DNA from: Roseibium algicola
GTDB taxonomy: Bacteria > Pseudomonadota > Alphaproteobacteria > Rhizobiales > Stappiaceae
NCBI RefSeq assembly: GCF_001999245.1
Contig: NZ_CP019630.1
Span: forward strand, 3,997,001-4,061,000
Length of the DNA: 64,000 bases
Reading direction: 5' to 3'
Part shown: piece by piece, positions 53,155 through 62,019 of the stretch
How the letters are laid out: each line of letters opens with the position of its first letter
Position numbering within the stretch: position 1 is the stretch's first letter
Made by a program: the position numbers and the translations under genes
The notes under the pieces: model-generated
Databases searched by the model: none
Told to the model about the DNA's origin: nothing
Seen by the model: the letters and a program-made list of their open reading frames with translations, nothing else

Positions 53155-53780
53155 TCATTGTCCTCCTTTTGATTTTTTCCGTTCGAGAAGGATGTTCTGG
53201 CCGCGCCCGGTGTGGACGTTGGTCGTGATGAGATGGTTCAGGATCTCGTGAAAATACCGATGATTACAGTGACCGATAAAAGCGCTGACCGGTGTTTCCA
53301 GGTCTTCTAGCAGAAAGTAGTTTTCCAATAGGGTCCGGTTTTCAGGGGCTAATGCCAGCGTTCGATCTTGCCTTGCGTCTGGGAAGTAGAGGGGTCAACG
53401 CGCGTGTGCGTCATTCCCTTATGTGCGAGATATTCTGCCAGATCACCAGAGATGTAAGACGGCCCGTGGCACGTTTGGAATACTTGCTGCTGGTGCTCCC
53501 TTGGATGCGAACCTTCTTGTGGCGGGGGCACTAAACATGGCGCAGGTGTAACCGCGTTCATCCGGCAGCACCTCGACGTAGGTAGTGCGGCTGTGTTCAT
53601 CGATTGCCAAAAGGACATAGTCATCGGCCGCGCCCTTGGAGCACTTGCGCCTGTATTGCCTTGTGATGCAGTGCTTGGTCTTGTTGAAGTGTCCGATCTT
53701 CTTGACGTCCAAGTAAAGCAGGTCACCAAAGAACTTTCGTGTTGGTTTCTCTACACTGAAACTTTAGCCAGAACAGGCCC
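53155..53780 (-). pseudogene. IS481/IS3-like integrase-domain transposase remnant
   Basis: On the minus strand, one frame gives FGDLLYLDVKKIGHFNKTKH, DDYVLLAIDEHSRTTYVEVL and PDERG (DDE domain, first and second Asp regions). A second frame gives GPSYISGDLAEYLAHKGMTH and TRVDPSTSQTQGKIERWH (last catalytic region with Glu), and a third gives VSAFIGHCNHRYFHEILNHL and GRGQNILLERKK (C-terminus). Two frameshifts and the missing N-terminus make it inactive. Confidence 0.7.
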
Positions 53781-53881
53781 GACGTAATCCTAGGAAAAAT
53801 TGACAGGCTCAGAGAAATTTTCATATGTGAAACAATTGAATGGTCCGCGGTTCCAAATAGACTTCCGAAAAAGGTCAAAAA

Positions 53882-54985
53882 ATGTTGGACATGACTGCCG
53901 CCAAGAAGATATCCGAGAAACCGGAATTCCGCGTGAGGAAGCACCTGCTTGATCTGGTCAAGGCGCATATGCCCGGAGACCGGCTGCCCCGCGTCCGCGA
54001 CCTCATGACCAGGTTTCATACTTCGCAGCGCGTGGTCGAGCGCGCAATTCAGCCCCTTTTGGATGAAGGCCTGATTTCCTCACGCCGCGGCGCCGGCATG
54101 CATGTCGGTGCCGGAAAAACGCTGACGCCCGACTACCGGGCCGATTGCCTCATCCTCTATCGCAGCTCCGAAAGCAGGTTAGCGCGGAACCTGCTCATCG
54201 AACTGGTGAAACGGCTGAAACGCTCAGGCCTCAGAGTAACGATGATCGGATTCAAAAACGAGGAAACGGCAATTGAAAAGATGGCCGGGCAAGGGCCGGT
54301 GCGGTGTTGCCTGTTGCAAACCAATTTCGAGATCGTGAGCGTCGGCTTTCTGGCGCGTATCCGCGAGCTGACCGACCATCTGGTGATCGATGGTGTGTCC
54401 GTCACCGGCATCGATGCCGACGTAATCGGGACGAACTGGCGAGAGGCTTTGTCCATCGCCTACCGCGAACTTGTGGCACGGGGCCACCGCCGTATCGGTT
54501 TCCTCACTTCTTCCCACGACGCCAGGCAGATCGCGATGGCCCGGCGTGAATTCAACCTTCTGGCGAACTGGAAGGGCGACGGTGACAACCCGTTACTGTT
54601 TCAGGTCCCGCGGCTTCCGGGATCGTATAAAAAGGACGACGTCGTTGCCGCTCTCCCGCAAAAACCGGAAACGGGGCGTGAAGCCGCTCACACGGCACTC
54701 ATCGTGTGGGGCCTTGTGGATGGCTATCTTCTCGACAGTGCGCTGATGGAGCGCCGTCTGGCTCCCGGAGAGGATATCGGAGTGATGCTGCTTGGCAGTG
54801 TCGACGTCGATTCCGAACATGTCACGCGCTTCGACACGGTCGGAAACCGGAACTCCGAGAAGCTTGATGTGTTCGAAAGGGTCGTCCGCAACCGGATCAA
54901 CGATGACAAGACCAAACCGGCAACGCACTACCTGCGCATCCACCTTTTGGACAATGGCTCGACAGTTCGCCGGGAAGACGCCTGA
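53882..54985 (+). CDS. GntR-HTH/LacI-type-sensor transcriptional regulator
   Basis: 367 residues. A GntR-like winged HTH (about 15-78: LPRVRDLMTRFHTSQRVVER, LLDEGLISSRRGAGMHVG) is followed by a periplasmic-binding-protein-like sensor of the LacI/GalR kind: ADCLILYRSSES, then DADVIGTNWREALSIAYREL, VARGHRRIGFLTSSHDARQI. Such hybrids (AraR-like) respond to a sugar or its derivative. AAGG lies 6 bases before the ATG. It is immediately upstream of the sugar operon, and an 8-base inverted repeat at 54995-55030 lies in the promoter, so it most likely represses that operon until the sugar appears. Confidence 0.85.
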   Translation: MLDMTAAKKISEKPEFRVRKHLLDLVKAHMPGDRLPRVRDLMTRFHTSQRVVERAIQPLLDEGLISSRRGAGMHVGAGKTLTPDYRADCLILYRSSESRLARNLLIELVKRLKRSGLRVTMIGFKNEETAIEKMAGQGPVRCCLLQTNFEIVSVGFLARIRELTDHLVIDGVSVTGIDADVIGTNWREALSIAYRELVARGHRRIGFLTSSHDARQIAMARREFNLLANWKGDGDNPLLFQVPRLPGSYKKDDVVAALPQKPETGREAAHTALIVWGLVDGYLLDSALMERRLAPGEDIGVMLLGSVDVDSEHVTRFDTVGNRNSEKLDVFERVVRNRINDDKTKPATHYLRIHLLDNGSTVRREDA

Positions 54986-54994
54986 ACCCTTTTT

Positions 54995-55030
54995 TGAGTA
55001 TAACTCCAATTGTTGACATGGATATACTCA
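54995..55030. promoter_or_regulatory. operator and promoter of the sugar operon
   Basis: Perfect inverted repeat TGAGTATA (54995-55002) / TATACTCA (55023-55030) with a 20-base spacer that contains TTGACA (55013-55018), a consensus -35 hexamer. A regulator bound to both arms would cover the promoter. The regulator gene ending 10 bases upstream is the likely binder. Confidence 0.65.
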
Positions 55031-55064
55031 CATAGCCTGTCCCGAAATCAATCGTGGGCAGGTC

Positions 55065-56336
55065 ATGCAACAAGTGGGTTCACAGACAGGTGTTTCAATT
55101 ATCGGCGCGGGCGAGCGCGGCGTTTATTTCATCGGCAGCCGCATTGCGGAAGCCGTGCATGAAACGGGTTTGCGCATTGTTGGCGTTGTTGATCGCCTGC
55201 GTGAACGTGCAGAAATGGCTGCCGTTCACCTCGACGCAATCTACGCCGCGGCAGGGATCGATCACCGGGTCAAGGTCTTCGCGAGCGTGGACGAGGCGAT
55301 TGAACATCCGGACACTCGCATGGTGCTGGTGACAACCCATACCGACAACCACCGCGAACCGGTCGAGAAAGCAGCGGCAGCCGGCAAGCGCGTCTATCTC
55401 GACAAGCCCATTTCGGTGACCTTGGAAGACGCCGAGACCATTGCCCGGGCGGAAGCTCAATCGGGCAAGCCGATCATGATGGGTTTCACCAGACGATACG
55501 AGCGGTCCTGGATCGAGGCGGTCAATCTGGCGCACGGTGGACGCATCGGCGCACCGAAAATGGTGTTGCTTCGCTCGGTCATCCCCTACACCCGCTATCT
55601 CCAGCTCTGGCATCGCGATCAGGCCCGCTCCGGTGGCGCGCTCAACGACAAGGGGTCGCACCACTTCGATGTCCTGAACTGGCTGGCGGGAGAGGCCGCT
55701 CCCCGGACCGTTGTGGCTCTGGGCGGCCGCTCGGGAATATTCAAACCGGATCCGGAGGCGCCGGCCCGATGCAGGGACTGTTCACGCGAATGTCCCTACC
55801 GTCGCCATGAGACACTGATCGACAAGTTCGAAGGCGTTGGCCGTGTGCCGAATGCCAGCTGGCTGACGGCGAACGAGATCCATGACCGCAACGATACGTG
55901 TGTTTTCCATCCGGGAGCCGATATCGACGATCATGCCGTTGTAACCGTGCAATACGAAAACGGTCTGGTGGCAACTTTGTTCTTCGCGATTTTCGGTCCC
56001 TGGTCGGAAGATCAGGAGACTCTCGAGGTTGTCGGCGGCTCGGGGCGTTTACGCATGGAACGCCACTCCGGCACGATAGACCTCGTCGAAAACCACGGCC
56101 ACACCCGCTCGCAAATCCGCTTCCCCGATCCCGACCGCGGTTCGTCCCACTACGGCGCCGACCGTGAACTCGTGCGGCGCATGCAACGGTTCGTCAACGG
56201 TGAGGCCCCACCGGTCGGCGTTGCGGAAGGGGTCGCATCGCTGCGTCTTGTGCATGCCGCCCAGAAGAGCCTGCGAAACGGCGGTATGCCTGTCGATCCG
56301 GGGTCGGCCGATTTGACGTCCGGGGGGATTGGATGA
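55065..56336 (+). CDS. Gfo/Idh/MocA-family oxidoreductase
   Basis: 423 residues. The N-terminal Rossmann domain has SIIGAGERGVYFIG and, at K114, the family YLDKP motif; the second domain has GGALNDKGSHHFDVLNWLAG with the catalytic His region. A Cys-rich insert (CRDCSRECPY) around residue 235 is typical of one branch of the family. These enzymes oxidise or reduce sugar or polyol rings with NAD(P). First gene of the operon, coupled by ATGA to the PHP-hydrolase gene. Likely acts on the imported sugar or its acid. Confidence 0.92.
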   Translation: MQQVGSQTGVSIIGAGERGVYFIGSRIAEAVHETGLRIVGVVDRLRERAEMAAVHLDAIYAAAGIDHRVKVFASVDEAIEHPDTRMVLVTTHTDNHREPVEKAAAAGKRVYLDKPISVTLEDAETIARAEAQSGKPIMMGFTRRYERSWIEAVNLAHGGRIGAPKMVLLRSVIPYTRYLQLWHRDQARSGGALNDKGSHHFDVLNWLAGEAAPRTVVALGGRSGIFKPDPEAPARCRDCSRECPYRRHETLIDKFEGVGRVPNASWLTANEIHDRNDTCVFHPGADIDDHAVVTVQYENGLVATLFFAIFGPWSEDQETLEVVGGSGRLRMERHSGTIDLVENHGHTRSQIRFPDPDRGSSHYGADRELVRRMQRFVNGEAPPVGVAEGVASLRLVHAAQKSLRNGGMPVDPGSADLTSGGIG

Positions 56337-57883
56337 CGGTCAACGCCCCCTTGCCTGAACGGCTGACGCCGATGGCATCGAGCCTGGGTCTTCGCCCCTT
56401 CTACGGTGACATCCACAACCATTCCGATCTGTCCTACGGCCACGGCTCGTTTCCCGGCGCCTTGAAGAAGGCGGCCTTGCAGCTCGATTTCGTTTCCGTG
56501 ACCGGACATGCCCACTGGCCCGACATGCCCGTCGGCGAGCCGAGCGTCGCCCATATCGTCGATTTCCACGTCAGGGGATTTGAGAAGCTGCGCAAGGCCT
56601 GGCGCGGGCACTATGAGCTCCTCCGGGCCGCGGACCGTCCGGGCCGGTTCTGCGTGTTTCCGGGTTACGAGATCCATTCCAGCGCGCATGGCGACTACAC
56701 CATCGTGCTTGCCGACCTTGACGGCGGCCCGCTTTGCATCGAGGACACGCCCGGGACACTCAAGGCGGCACTCAAGGCCCGGTATGGCGATCGCGCGCTC
56801 GCCTTTCCCCATCACATCGGATACCGACAGGGCGCCCGTGGCATCAATTGGGGGACCTTCGATCCGGAACTGTCACCCTTCGTGGAAATGTTTTCCATGC
56901 ATGGATGCGCGGAACGCTCCGAGACCGACCGCGGCTACCTGCATTCGATGGGGCCTGTCGACGGGCACTCCACCATGGCCTACGGCCTAGCGGCGGGGCA
57001 CCTCTTCGGTGTGGTTGCAAATACGGACCATCACAGCGGTTTCCCCGGTTCCTACGGGCATGGGCGGATGGCTGTCTATGCACCGATCCACGACCGTGAT
57101 GCGTTCTGGCAGGCCATGCGCGCGCGCCGCACCAACGCGCTGACCGGCGATCGCATCCATCTTCTGGGTCACATTGACGGGATGGTCCAGGGCGGAACCG
57201 TGCCCCCATCGGCATCCGCGCAATTGCAGATCGAGGCTGTCGCGGGCGGCGCCATCGACCATATCGATGTGATCCGCAACGGAAAACTGTTCCGCCGGTT
57301 TTCGCCTGCGATCGAGCCGGCCGAGATCGATCAGTCGGACGGCGCGGAAGTCCTCATCCATTTCGAAATGGGATGGGGCGCGCGTGGCCACAGCCACGAC
57401 TGGACCGGCGAGATCGTTCTGGATGGTGGGGAGATCCTGTCCGTCGAGCCGCGCTTTCGCGGGCCTGAAATCGTGTCGCCTCTCGAAGGCGAGGACACCG
57501 GCCACCGTCTTCCGTCGATTGGTGCGGATGAACGCTCGGTACGCTTTTCCGTAACCGCCGAAGCCAATCCGAACAACACGACGCCGTCGACCCAGGGACT
57601 GATGATCAGGGCCCGCGTGGACCGCGATTGCGAAATCGCCGCGGACCTGTGCGGGCAGGAAGTGCGCGTTCCGGTTTCGCGCCTGGCGGAAGGCGCCAAG
57701 AGCGGAAATCTGGGGCTGATCGACAGTCCCGCCTGGCGGTTCCACCAGATCGCGCGTCCAGGCGAATGGCAATGGAGCGGAACAACCTCGCTCGGCCCCC
57801 TGGAGCCGGGAGAAACCATTTACCTGAGGCTGCGGCAGGACAACGGACAGACGGCGTGGTCGTCTCCGTTCTTCTGCAGCTGA
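56333..57883 (+). CDS. CehA/McbA-type PHP-domain metallohydrolase
   Basis: 516 residues. The PHP-like metal site is shown by FYGDIHNHSDLSYGHG (H28, H30), VTGHAHWPDMP, FPHHIGYRQG and NTDHHSGFPGSYGHGRMAVY. CehA/McbA proteins include metal-dependent hydrolases, some acting on carbamates, and many sit in sugar catabolic operons with unknown activity. The C-terminal 200 residues are beta-rich (QLQIEAVAGGAIDHIDVIRN, HDWTGEIVLDGGEILSVEPR) and resemble an accessory Ig-like domain. No signal peptide is visible. Coupled to the preceding oxidoreductase. It may hydrolyse a substituent or an ester/lactone on the imported sugar; not certain. Confidence 0.82.
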   Translation: MTVNAPLPERLTPMASSLGLRPFYGDIHNHSDLSYGHGSFPGALKKAALQLDFVSVTGHAHWPDMPVGEPSVAHIVDFHVRGFEKLRKAWRGHYELLRAADRPGRFCVFPGYEIHSSAHGDYTIVLADLDGGPLCIEDTPGTLKAALKARYGDRALAFPHHIGYRQGARGINWGTFDPELSPFVEMFSMHGCAERSETDRGYLHSMGPVDGHSTMAYGLAAGHLFGVVANTDHHSGFPGSYGHGRMAVYAPIHDRDAFWQAMRARRTNALTGDRIHLLGHIDGMVQGGTVPPSASAQLQIEAVAGGAIDHIDVIRNGKLFRRFSPAIEPAEIDQSDGAEVLIHFEMGWGARGHSHDWTGEIVLDGGEILSVEPRFRGPEIVSPLEGEDTGHRLPSIGADERSVRFSVTAEANPNNTTPSTQGLMIRARVDRDCEIAADLCGQEVRVPVSRLAEGAKSGNLGLIDSPAWRFHQIARPGEWQWSGTTSLGPLEPGETIYLRLRQDNGQTAWSSPFFCS

Positions 57884-57905
57884 ATATCTGTGACAAGGAG
57901 CGGAC

Positions 57906-59168
57906 ATGACAAGACTTCCGAAAATTCTAGCCTGCGCAGCGGCTACAGCGTTCATGGCAACGGGTGCCGTGGCCGCCGATCTGAGCATTGTCCACGGGTC
58001 CGTCGGACGCGATCAGGAAGTGCTTCGCAGCCAGCTTGACAAGTTCGAGGCCGAGACCGGAAACAAGGTCACGATCGTCTCGATGCCGGAAAGCACGACC
58101 GACCAGTTCGGCCAGTACAAACTGTGGCTGGCGGCCCAATCCAGCGATATCGACGTCTATCGGCTCGATGTGATCTGGGCGCCGCAACTCGCTCAGCACT
58201 TCGTCGACTTGAAGCCTCATGTCGACGATATCATCGAGGATTTCGTGCCTGCGGCCATCGAGAGCCAGACCGTCGACGGCAAGCTTGTTGCCCTGCCGAT
58301 GTTCCTGGGGGCGCCGGCGCTTTATTACCGCACGGACCTTCTGGAGAAATACGGCGAAAAGGTACCGGCCACCTGGCAGGAACTGACCGACACCGCCAAG
58401 AAAATCATGGAAGAAGAGCGTGCAACCGGCAATTCCGACATGTACGGATTTGTTTTCCAGGGAGCGGCCTATGAGGGACTGACCTGCGACGCCCAGGAAT
58501 GGGTCCACTCGTCGGGCGGCGGCCGTATCGTCGAACTCGACGGCTCGATCGGGATCAACAATCCGAAAGCCGCCGCTGCGCTCGATCTGGCGGCGAGCTG
58601 GGTCGGCGGCATCGCGCCGGAAGGTGTTCTCAACTACAAGGAAGAAGATGCGCGCGGCGTTTTCCAGTCGGGCAAGGCGGTCTTCATGCGCAACTGGAAC
58701 TATGCCTATGCGCTTGCCGCCGGCGACGACAGCGCCGTGAAGGGCAAATTCGGTGTGGCCGTCCTGCCGGCAGGCGAGGGCGGCGAGAGCACGGCCACGC
58801 TCGGTGGCTGGCATCTCGGCGTATCGAAATATTCCGAGCACCAGGAAGAAGCGATCAAGCTGGTGCGGTTCCTCAACAACTACGAGAACCAGAAGGAACG
58901 TGCCATCGTGACGTCCCGTCCGCCGACGCTCAACGCCGTCTACACAGATGCCGAAGTGGGGGAAAAGCAGGAATTCATTCCGTTGTGGAAGCCGGTGGTC
59001 GACAATGCGCTGCCGCGTCCGTCGGCTGCAACCCTTCGCAAGTACAACGAAGTTTCGGCTGCGTTCTGGACCGCCGCACACGATACCTTGTCCGGCAAGG
59101 CTCCGGCTGCAAAAAACCTTGCAAAGCTCGAAGCCGAGTTGAAGCGCCTGCGCGGTTCGCGCTGGTAA
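57906..59168 (+). CDS. sugar ABC transporter substrate-binding protein (family 1)
   Basis: 420 residues with a Sec signal (LACAAATAFMATGAVAA). The mature protein is a MalE-like family 1 binding protein: LDKFEAETGNKVTIVSMPES, DVYRLDVIWAPQLAQHFVDL, LPMFLGAPALYYRTDLLEKY and FQSGKAVFMRNWNYAYALA. AAGGAG lies 5 bases before the ATG. A terminator hairpin follows at 59183, presumably giving excess binding protein over membrane components. Confidence 0.93.
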   Translation: MTRLPKILACAAATAFMATGAVAADLSIVHGSVGRDQEVLRSQLDKFEAETGNKVTIVSMPESTTDQFGQYKLWLAAQSSDIDVYRLDVIWAPQLAQHFVDLKPHVDDIIEDFVPAAIESQTVDGKLVALPMFLGAPALYYRTDLLEKYGEKVPATWQELTDTAKKIMEEERATGNSDMYGFVFQGAAYEGLTCDAQEWVHSSGGGRIVELDGSIGINNPKAAAALDLAASWVGGIAPEGVLNYKEEDARGVFQSGKAVFMRNWNYAYALAAGDDSAVKGKFGVAVLPAGEGGESTATLGGWHLGVSKYSEHQEEAIKLVRFLNNYENQKERAIVTSRPPTLNAVYTDAEVGEKQEFIPLWKPVVDNALPRPSAATLRKYNEVSAAFWTAAHDTLSGKAPAAKNLAKLEAELKRLRGSRW

Positions 59169-59182
59169 TCCCTCGAAATTGC

Positions 59183-59208
59183 GGGCCTGCACTTTGCAGG
59201 CCCTTTTT
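59183..59208 (+). terminator. intra-operon rho-independent terminator/attenuator
   Basis: GGGCCTGCA (59183-59191), loop CTT, TGCAGGCCC (59195-59203) and then TTTTT form a textbook terminator between the binding-protein and permease genes. Partial readthrough would reduce expression of the membrane components and downstream enzymes relative to the binding protein. Confidence 0.85.
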
Positions 59209-59222
59209 CCCGGAGCATGTCC

Positions 59223-60170
59223 ATGCAGAAGACAACACGGCGATCACGGCTTTCGCGCCAGCGCCTGACAGCCGCCTGGCTGTTTCTGTCGCCGATGCTG
59301 ATCGTCCTGTTCGTTGTCGCCGCCTGGCCGCTCTGGCGCACGGTGTGGTTCAGCTTCACCGATGCGTCACTCGATCTTATGTCCGAAGCCCGCTGGGTCG
59401 GTTTCAGGAACTATCTTGAATATGTCGATTTCGGCGACGGTGACGGTCAGTATTACGGCCTGCTCACCGACGCGCGGTGGTGGCGCTCGGTTTGGAATAC
59501 GGTCTGGTTCGCAGTGGTTTCCGTTTCCTTCGAAACCGTCTTCGGGCTGATCATCGCCCTTGTTCTCAACCAGCAATTCTTCGGCCGCAGTCTGGTCCGC
59601 GCCGCTGTGCTCATACCCTGGGCGATCCCGACGATTGTCTCGGCGAAGATGTGGGCCTGGATGATGCACGACCAGTTCGGCATCCTCAACGACATGTTCC
59701 TGCGTCTGGGACTGATCTCGGAGCGGATCGCCTGGACGGCCTCGCCGGATACGGCCATGGTCGCGGTGCTGATCGTCGATATCTGGAAGACGACGCCGTT
59801 CATGGCGCTGCTCATACTTGCCGGTCTGCAGATGGTTCCCGGCGACATCTACGAGGCAGCCCATCTCGACGGCATTCCGGCCACGCGTATTTTCCGCAAG
59901 ATCACGCTCCCGCTCATCATGCCGGCTGTGCTGGTCGCGGTCGTCTTCCGCGCGCTCGACGCGCTGCGCATTTTCGACATCGTCTATGTGCTCACGCCCA
60001 ATACGGACGCGACACGCACGATGTCCGTTTTCGCCCGCGAGAATCTTTTCGACTACGACAAGTTTGCCTATGGATCGGCGGCGTCCACGCTCCTGTTCCT
60101 GACTATCGCGCTGATCACGGTCACCTTTATCATGGTGACGCGGATGGATCTGGAAGGGAAACGGGCATGA
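59223..60170 (+). CDS. sugar ABC transporter permease (MalF-like)
   Basis: 315 residues, six predicted helices. FLSPMLIVLFVVAAWPLWRT starts the first helix, and the EAA loop EAAHLDGIPATRIFRKITLP contacts the ATPase. ATG 59223 is preferred (GGAG 7 bases upstream) over ATG 59217. Its stop overlaps the ATG of the second permease. With the next gene it forms the membrane channel of a carbohydrate importer. Confidence 0.93.
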   Translation: MQKTTRRSRLSRQRLTAAWLFLSPMLIVLFVVAAWPLWRTVWFSFTDASLDLMSEARWVGFRNYLEYVDFGDGDGQYYGLLTDARWWRSVWNTVWFAVVSVSFETVFGLIIALVLNQQFFGRSLVRAAVLIPWAIPTIVSAKMWAWMMHDQFGILNDMFLRLGLISERIAWTASPDTAMVAVLIVDIWKTTPFMALLILAGLQMVPGDIYEAAHLDGIPATRIFRKITLPLIMPAVLVAVVFRALDALRIFDIVYVLTPNTDATRTMSVFARENLFDYDKFAYGSAASTLLFLTIALITVTFIMVTRMDLEGKRA

Positions 60171-60997
60171 AGCGGTCTTTTCTCGCGCGCATTGGATTTT
60201 ATGTGCTGGTCGCCGTCATCATCTTCCAGGCCATCTTCCCCTTCTACTATGCCATCCTGACATCGCTGGAGAGCGGGCAGGCCCTGTTCGAGGTCAACTA
60301 CCTGCCCGCGGCCCTCGATTTCAGCAACTACCGGGCCATGCTTACCGAAGGTGTTTTCGATCGGCAGATACTGAATTCCGTCTTCGTCGCGAGCGTCGTT
60401 GTCCTGTTCTCGCTGGCGCTTGCCGTGACCGCGGCCTATGCACTGTCGCGCATTAACTTCCGGTTGCGTGGGCTCCTGTTGCTGACCATCCTGTCGGTGT
60501 CGATGTTCCCGCAGATCGCGGTGCTTTCGGGTCTGTTCGAGGTCATCCGGGCATTCGGGCTCTTCAACTCGCTCTGGTCGCTGGTCTTCTCCTACATGAT
60601 CTTCACCTTGCCGTTCACCGTGTGGGTGTTGACCACGTTCATGCGCAACCTCCCCGTGGAAATCGAGGAAGCGGCGATAATGGATGGTGCCTCGGCGCTC
60701 ACCATCGTGCGCCGGGTCTTCCTGCCGCTCATGTGGCCGGCAATGGTGACGACAGGGCTTCTTGCCTTCATTCACGCCTGGAACGAATTCCTGTTCGCCC
60801 TGACCTTCCTGTCGACAGACAGACAGCGGACCGTTCCCGTGGCAATCGCCCTGATTTCCGGACGCAGCGAATTCGAAATCCCCTGGGGCAACATCATGGC
60901 CGCGTCCGTCATCGTGACGCTGCCGCTGGTCGCCCTTGTCCTGGTTTTCCAGCGAAAGATCGTATCCGGCCTGACCGCCGGGGCAGTGAAAGGATAA
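60167..60997 (+). CDS. sugar ABC transporter permease (MalG-like)
   Basis: 276 residues. FPFYYAILTSLESGQALFEV, the EAA loop EIEEAAIMDGASALTIVRRV and FIHAWNEFLFALTF are characteristic of MalG-type subunits. The ATG overlaps the stop of the first permease (ATGA). A longer open reading in this frame begins inside the first permease gene and is not real. Confidence 0.93.
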   Translation: MKRSFLARIGFYVLVAVIIFQAIFPFYYAILTSLESGQALFEVNYLPAALDFSNYRAMLTEGVFDRQILNSVFVASVVVLFSLALAVTAAYALSRINFRLRGLLLLTILSVSMFPQIAVLSGLFEVIRAFGLFNSLWSLVFSYMIFTLPFTVWVLTTFMRNLPVEIEEAAIMDGASALTIVRRVFLPLMWPAMVTTGLLAFIHAWNEFLFALTFLSTDRQRTVPVAIALISGRSEFEIPWGNIMAASVIVTLPLVALVLVFQRKIVSGLTAGAVKG

Positions 60998-61000
60998 ACA

Positions 61001-62014
61001 ATGGCAACGGTCGAACTCGCCGGCGTCTGCAAGTCATTCGGAGCAGTTGACGTTCTCCACAACATCAACCTCTCACTCGAGAAAGGTGAATTCATTGTCT
61101 TCGTCGGTCCGTCCGGTTGCGGCAAGTCGACCCTGCTGCGGCTTGTGGCGGGTCTTGAGGACATCACCAGCGGGGAGTTGCGGATCGCGGGCGAACCTAT
61201 GAACGATGTGCTGCCTGCCAGGCGCGGCATCGCCATGGTGTTCCAGTCCTATGCGCTTTATCCGCATATGTCGGTCTATGAGAACATGGCGTTCGGTCTC
61301 GAGCAGGCCCGGCTCTCAAAGGCGGAGATCAGGTCGCGAGTGGAAACGGCCGCCGCGATGCTTCAGATCGAGGGCCTTCTCGACCGAAAGCCTAAACAAC
61401 TGTCGGGCGGTCAGCGTCAGCGCGTCGCCATCGGCCGCGCCATTACACGCGACCCTCGGGTCTTTCTCTTTGACGAACCGCTCTCGAACCTTGATGCGGC
61501 CTTGCGTGTCGACACCCGCATCGAAATCGCCCGCCTGCACGAGCGACTTCCCGACACCACCATGATCTATGTCACCCATGACCAGGTAGAGGCTATGACC
61601 CTGGCAGACAGGATCGTGGTTCTGAACAAGGGGCGCGTCGAGCAAGTCGGCTCGCCGATCGAACTTTACGAGACCCCGGCCAGCATGTTCGTGGCGGGTT
61701 TTATCGGCAGTCCGCGCATGAATTTCGTCTCGGGTGAAGCGGCGCGCAAAAGCGGTGCCGCAACACTCGGAATCAGACCCGAACATATCGGCCTGTCGCG
61801 TGACGCCGGAGAATGGCAGGGAACCGTGTTCCTGACGGAGAAGCTGGGGAGTGACACCTTCGTTCACGTAGATGTCGACGGCGTGGGAGCGATCAATGTC
61901 CGTTCCGAAGGGGTGAGCAACCTGGTTCACGGCGACACCGTCTGGCTGGATCCCGATCTGTCGCGCATCCACCGCTTCGATGAACAGGGCCAACCGATCA
62001 CCGGCAGGGTTTGA
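61001..62014 (+). CDS. sugar ABC transporter ATP-binding protein (MalK/UgpC-like)
   Basis: 337 residues. Walker [11 protein letters not shown]-loop [12 protein letters not shown], signature [15 protein letters not shown], Walker [16 protein letters not shown], switch His in [10 protein letters not shown], followed by a regulatory beta domain (residues about 235-337: [20 protein letters not shown]) of the TOBE type. The gene begins 3 bases after the permease stop. Confidence 0.95.
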   Translation: MATVELAGVCKSFGAVDVLHNINLSLEKGEFIVFVGPSGCGKSTLLRLVAGLEDITSGELRIAGEPMNDVLPARRGIAMVFQSYALYPHMSVYENMAFGLEQARLSKAEIRSRVETAAAMLQIEGLLDRKPKQLSGGQRQRVAIGRAITRDPRVFLFDEPLSNLDAALRVDTRIEIARLHERLPDTTMIYVTHDQVEAMTLADRIVVLNKGRVEQVGSPIELYETPASMFVAGFIGSPRMNFVSGEAARKSGAATLGIRPEHIGLSRDAGEWQGTVFLTEKLGSDTFVHVDVDGVGAINVRSEGVSNLVHGDTVWLDPDLSRIHRFDEQGQPITGRV

Positions 62015-62019
62015 GCGCC

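Larger units (their letters stand above)
52571..53881. other. gene-poor region with insertion-sequence debris
   Basis: About 1.3 kb without an intact gene. It holds an IS66-like left part (about 52808-53085) and an IS481/IS3-like transposase remnant on the minus strand (about 53155-53780). Bases 52571-52807 are AT-rich with nothing recognised. It forms the border between the island and the sugar operon. Confidence 0.45.

Noticed and set aside
57927..59192. 421-codon minus-strand open frame opposite the sugar-binding protein
   Set aside because: The plus-strand product has a signal peptide and a full family 1 binding-protein pattern; the antisense product has none.
59477..60166. Long N-terminal extension of the second sugar permease
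   Set aside because: It lies wholly inside the first permease gene in another frame; the true start overlaps the first permease stop (ATGA at 60167).
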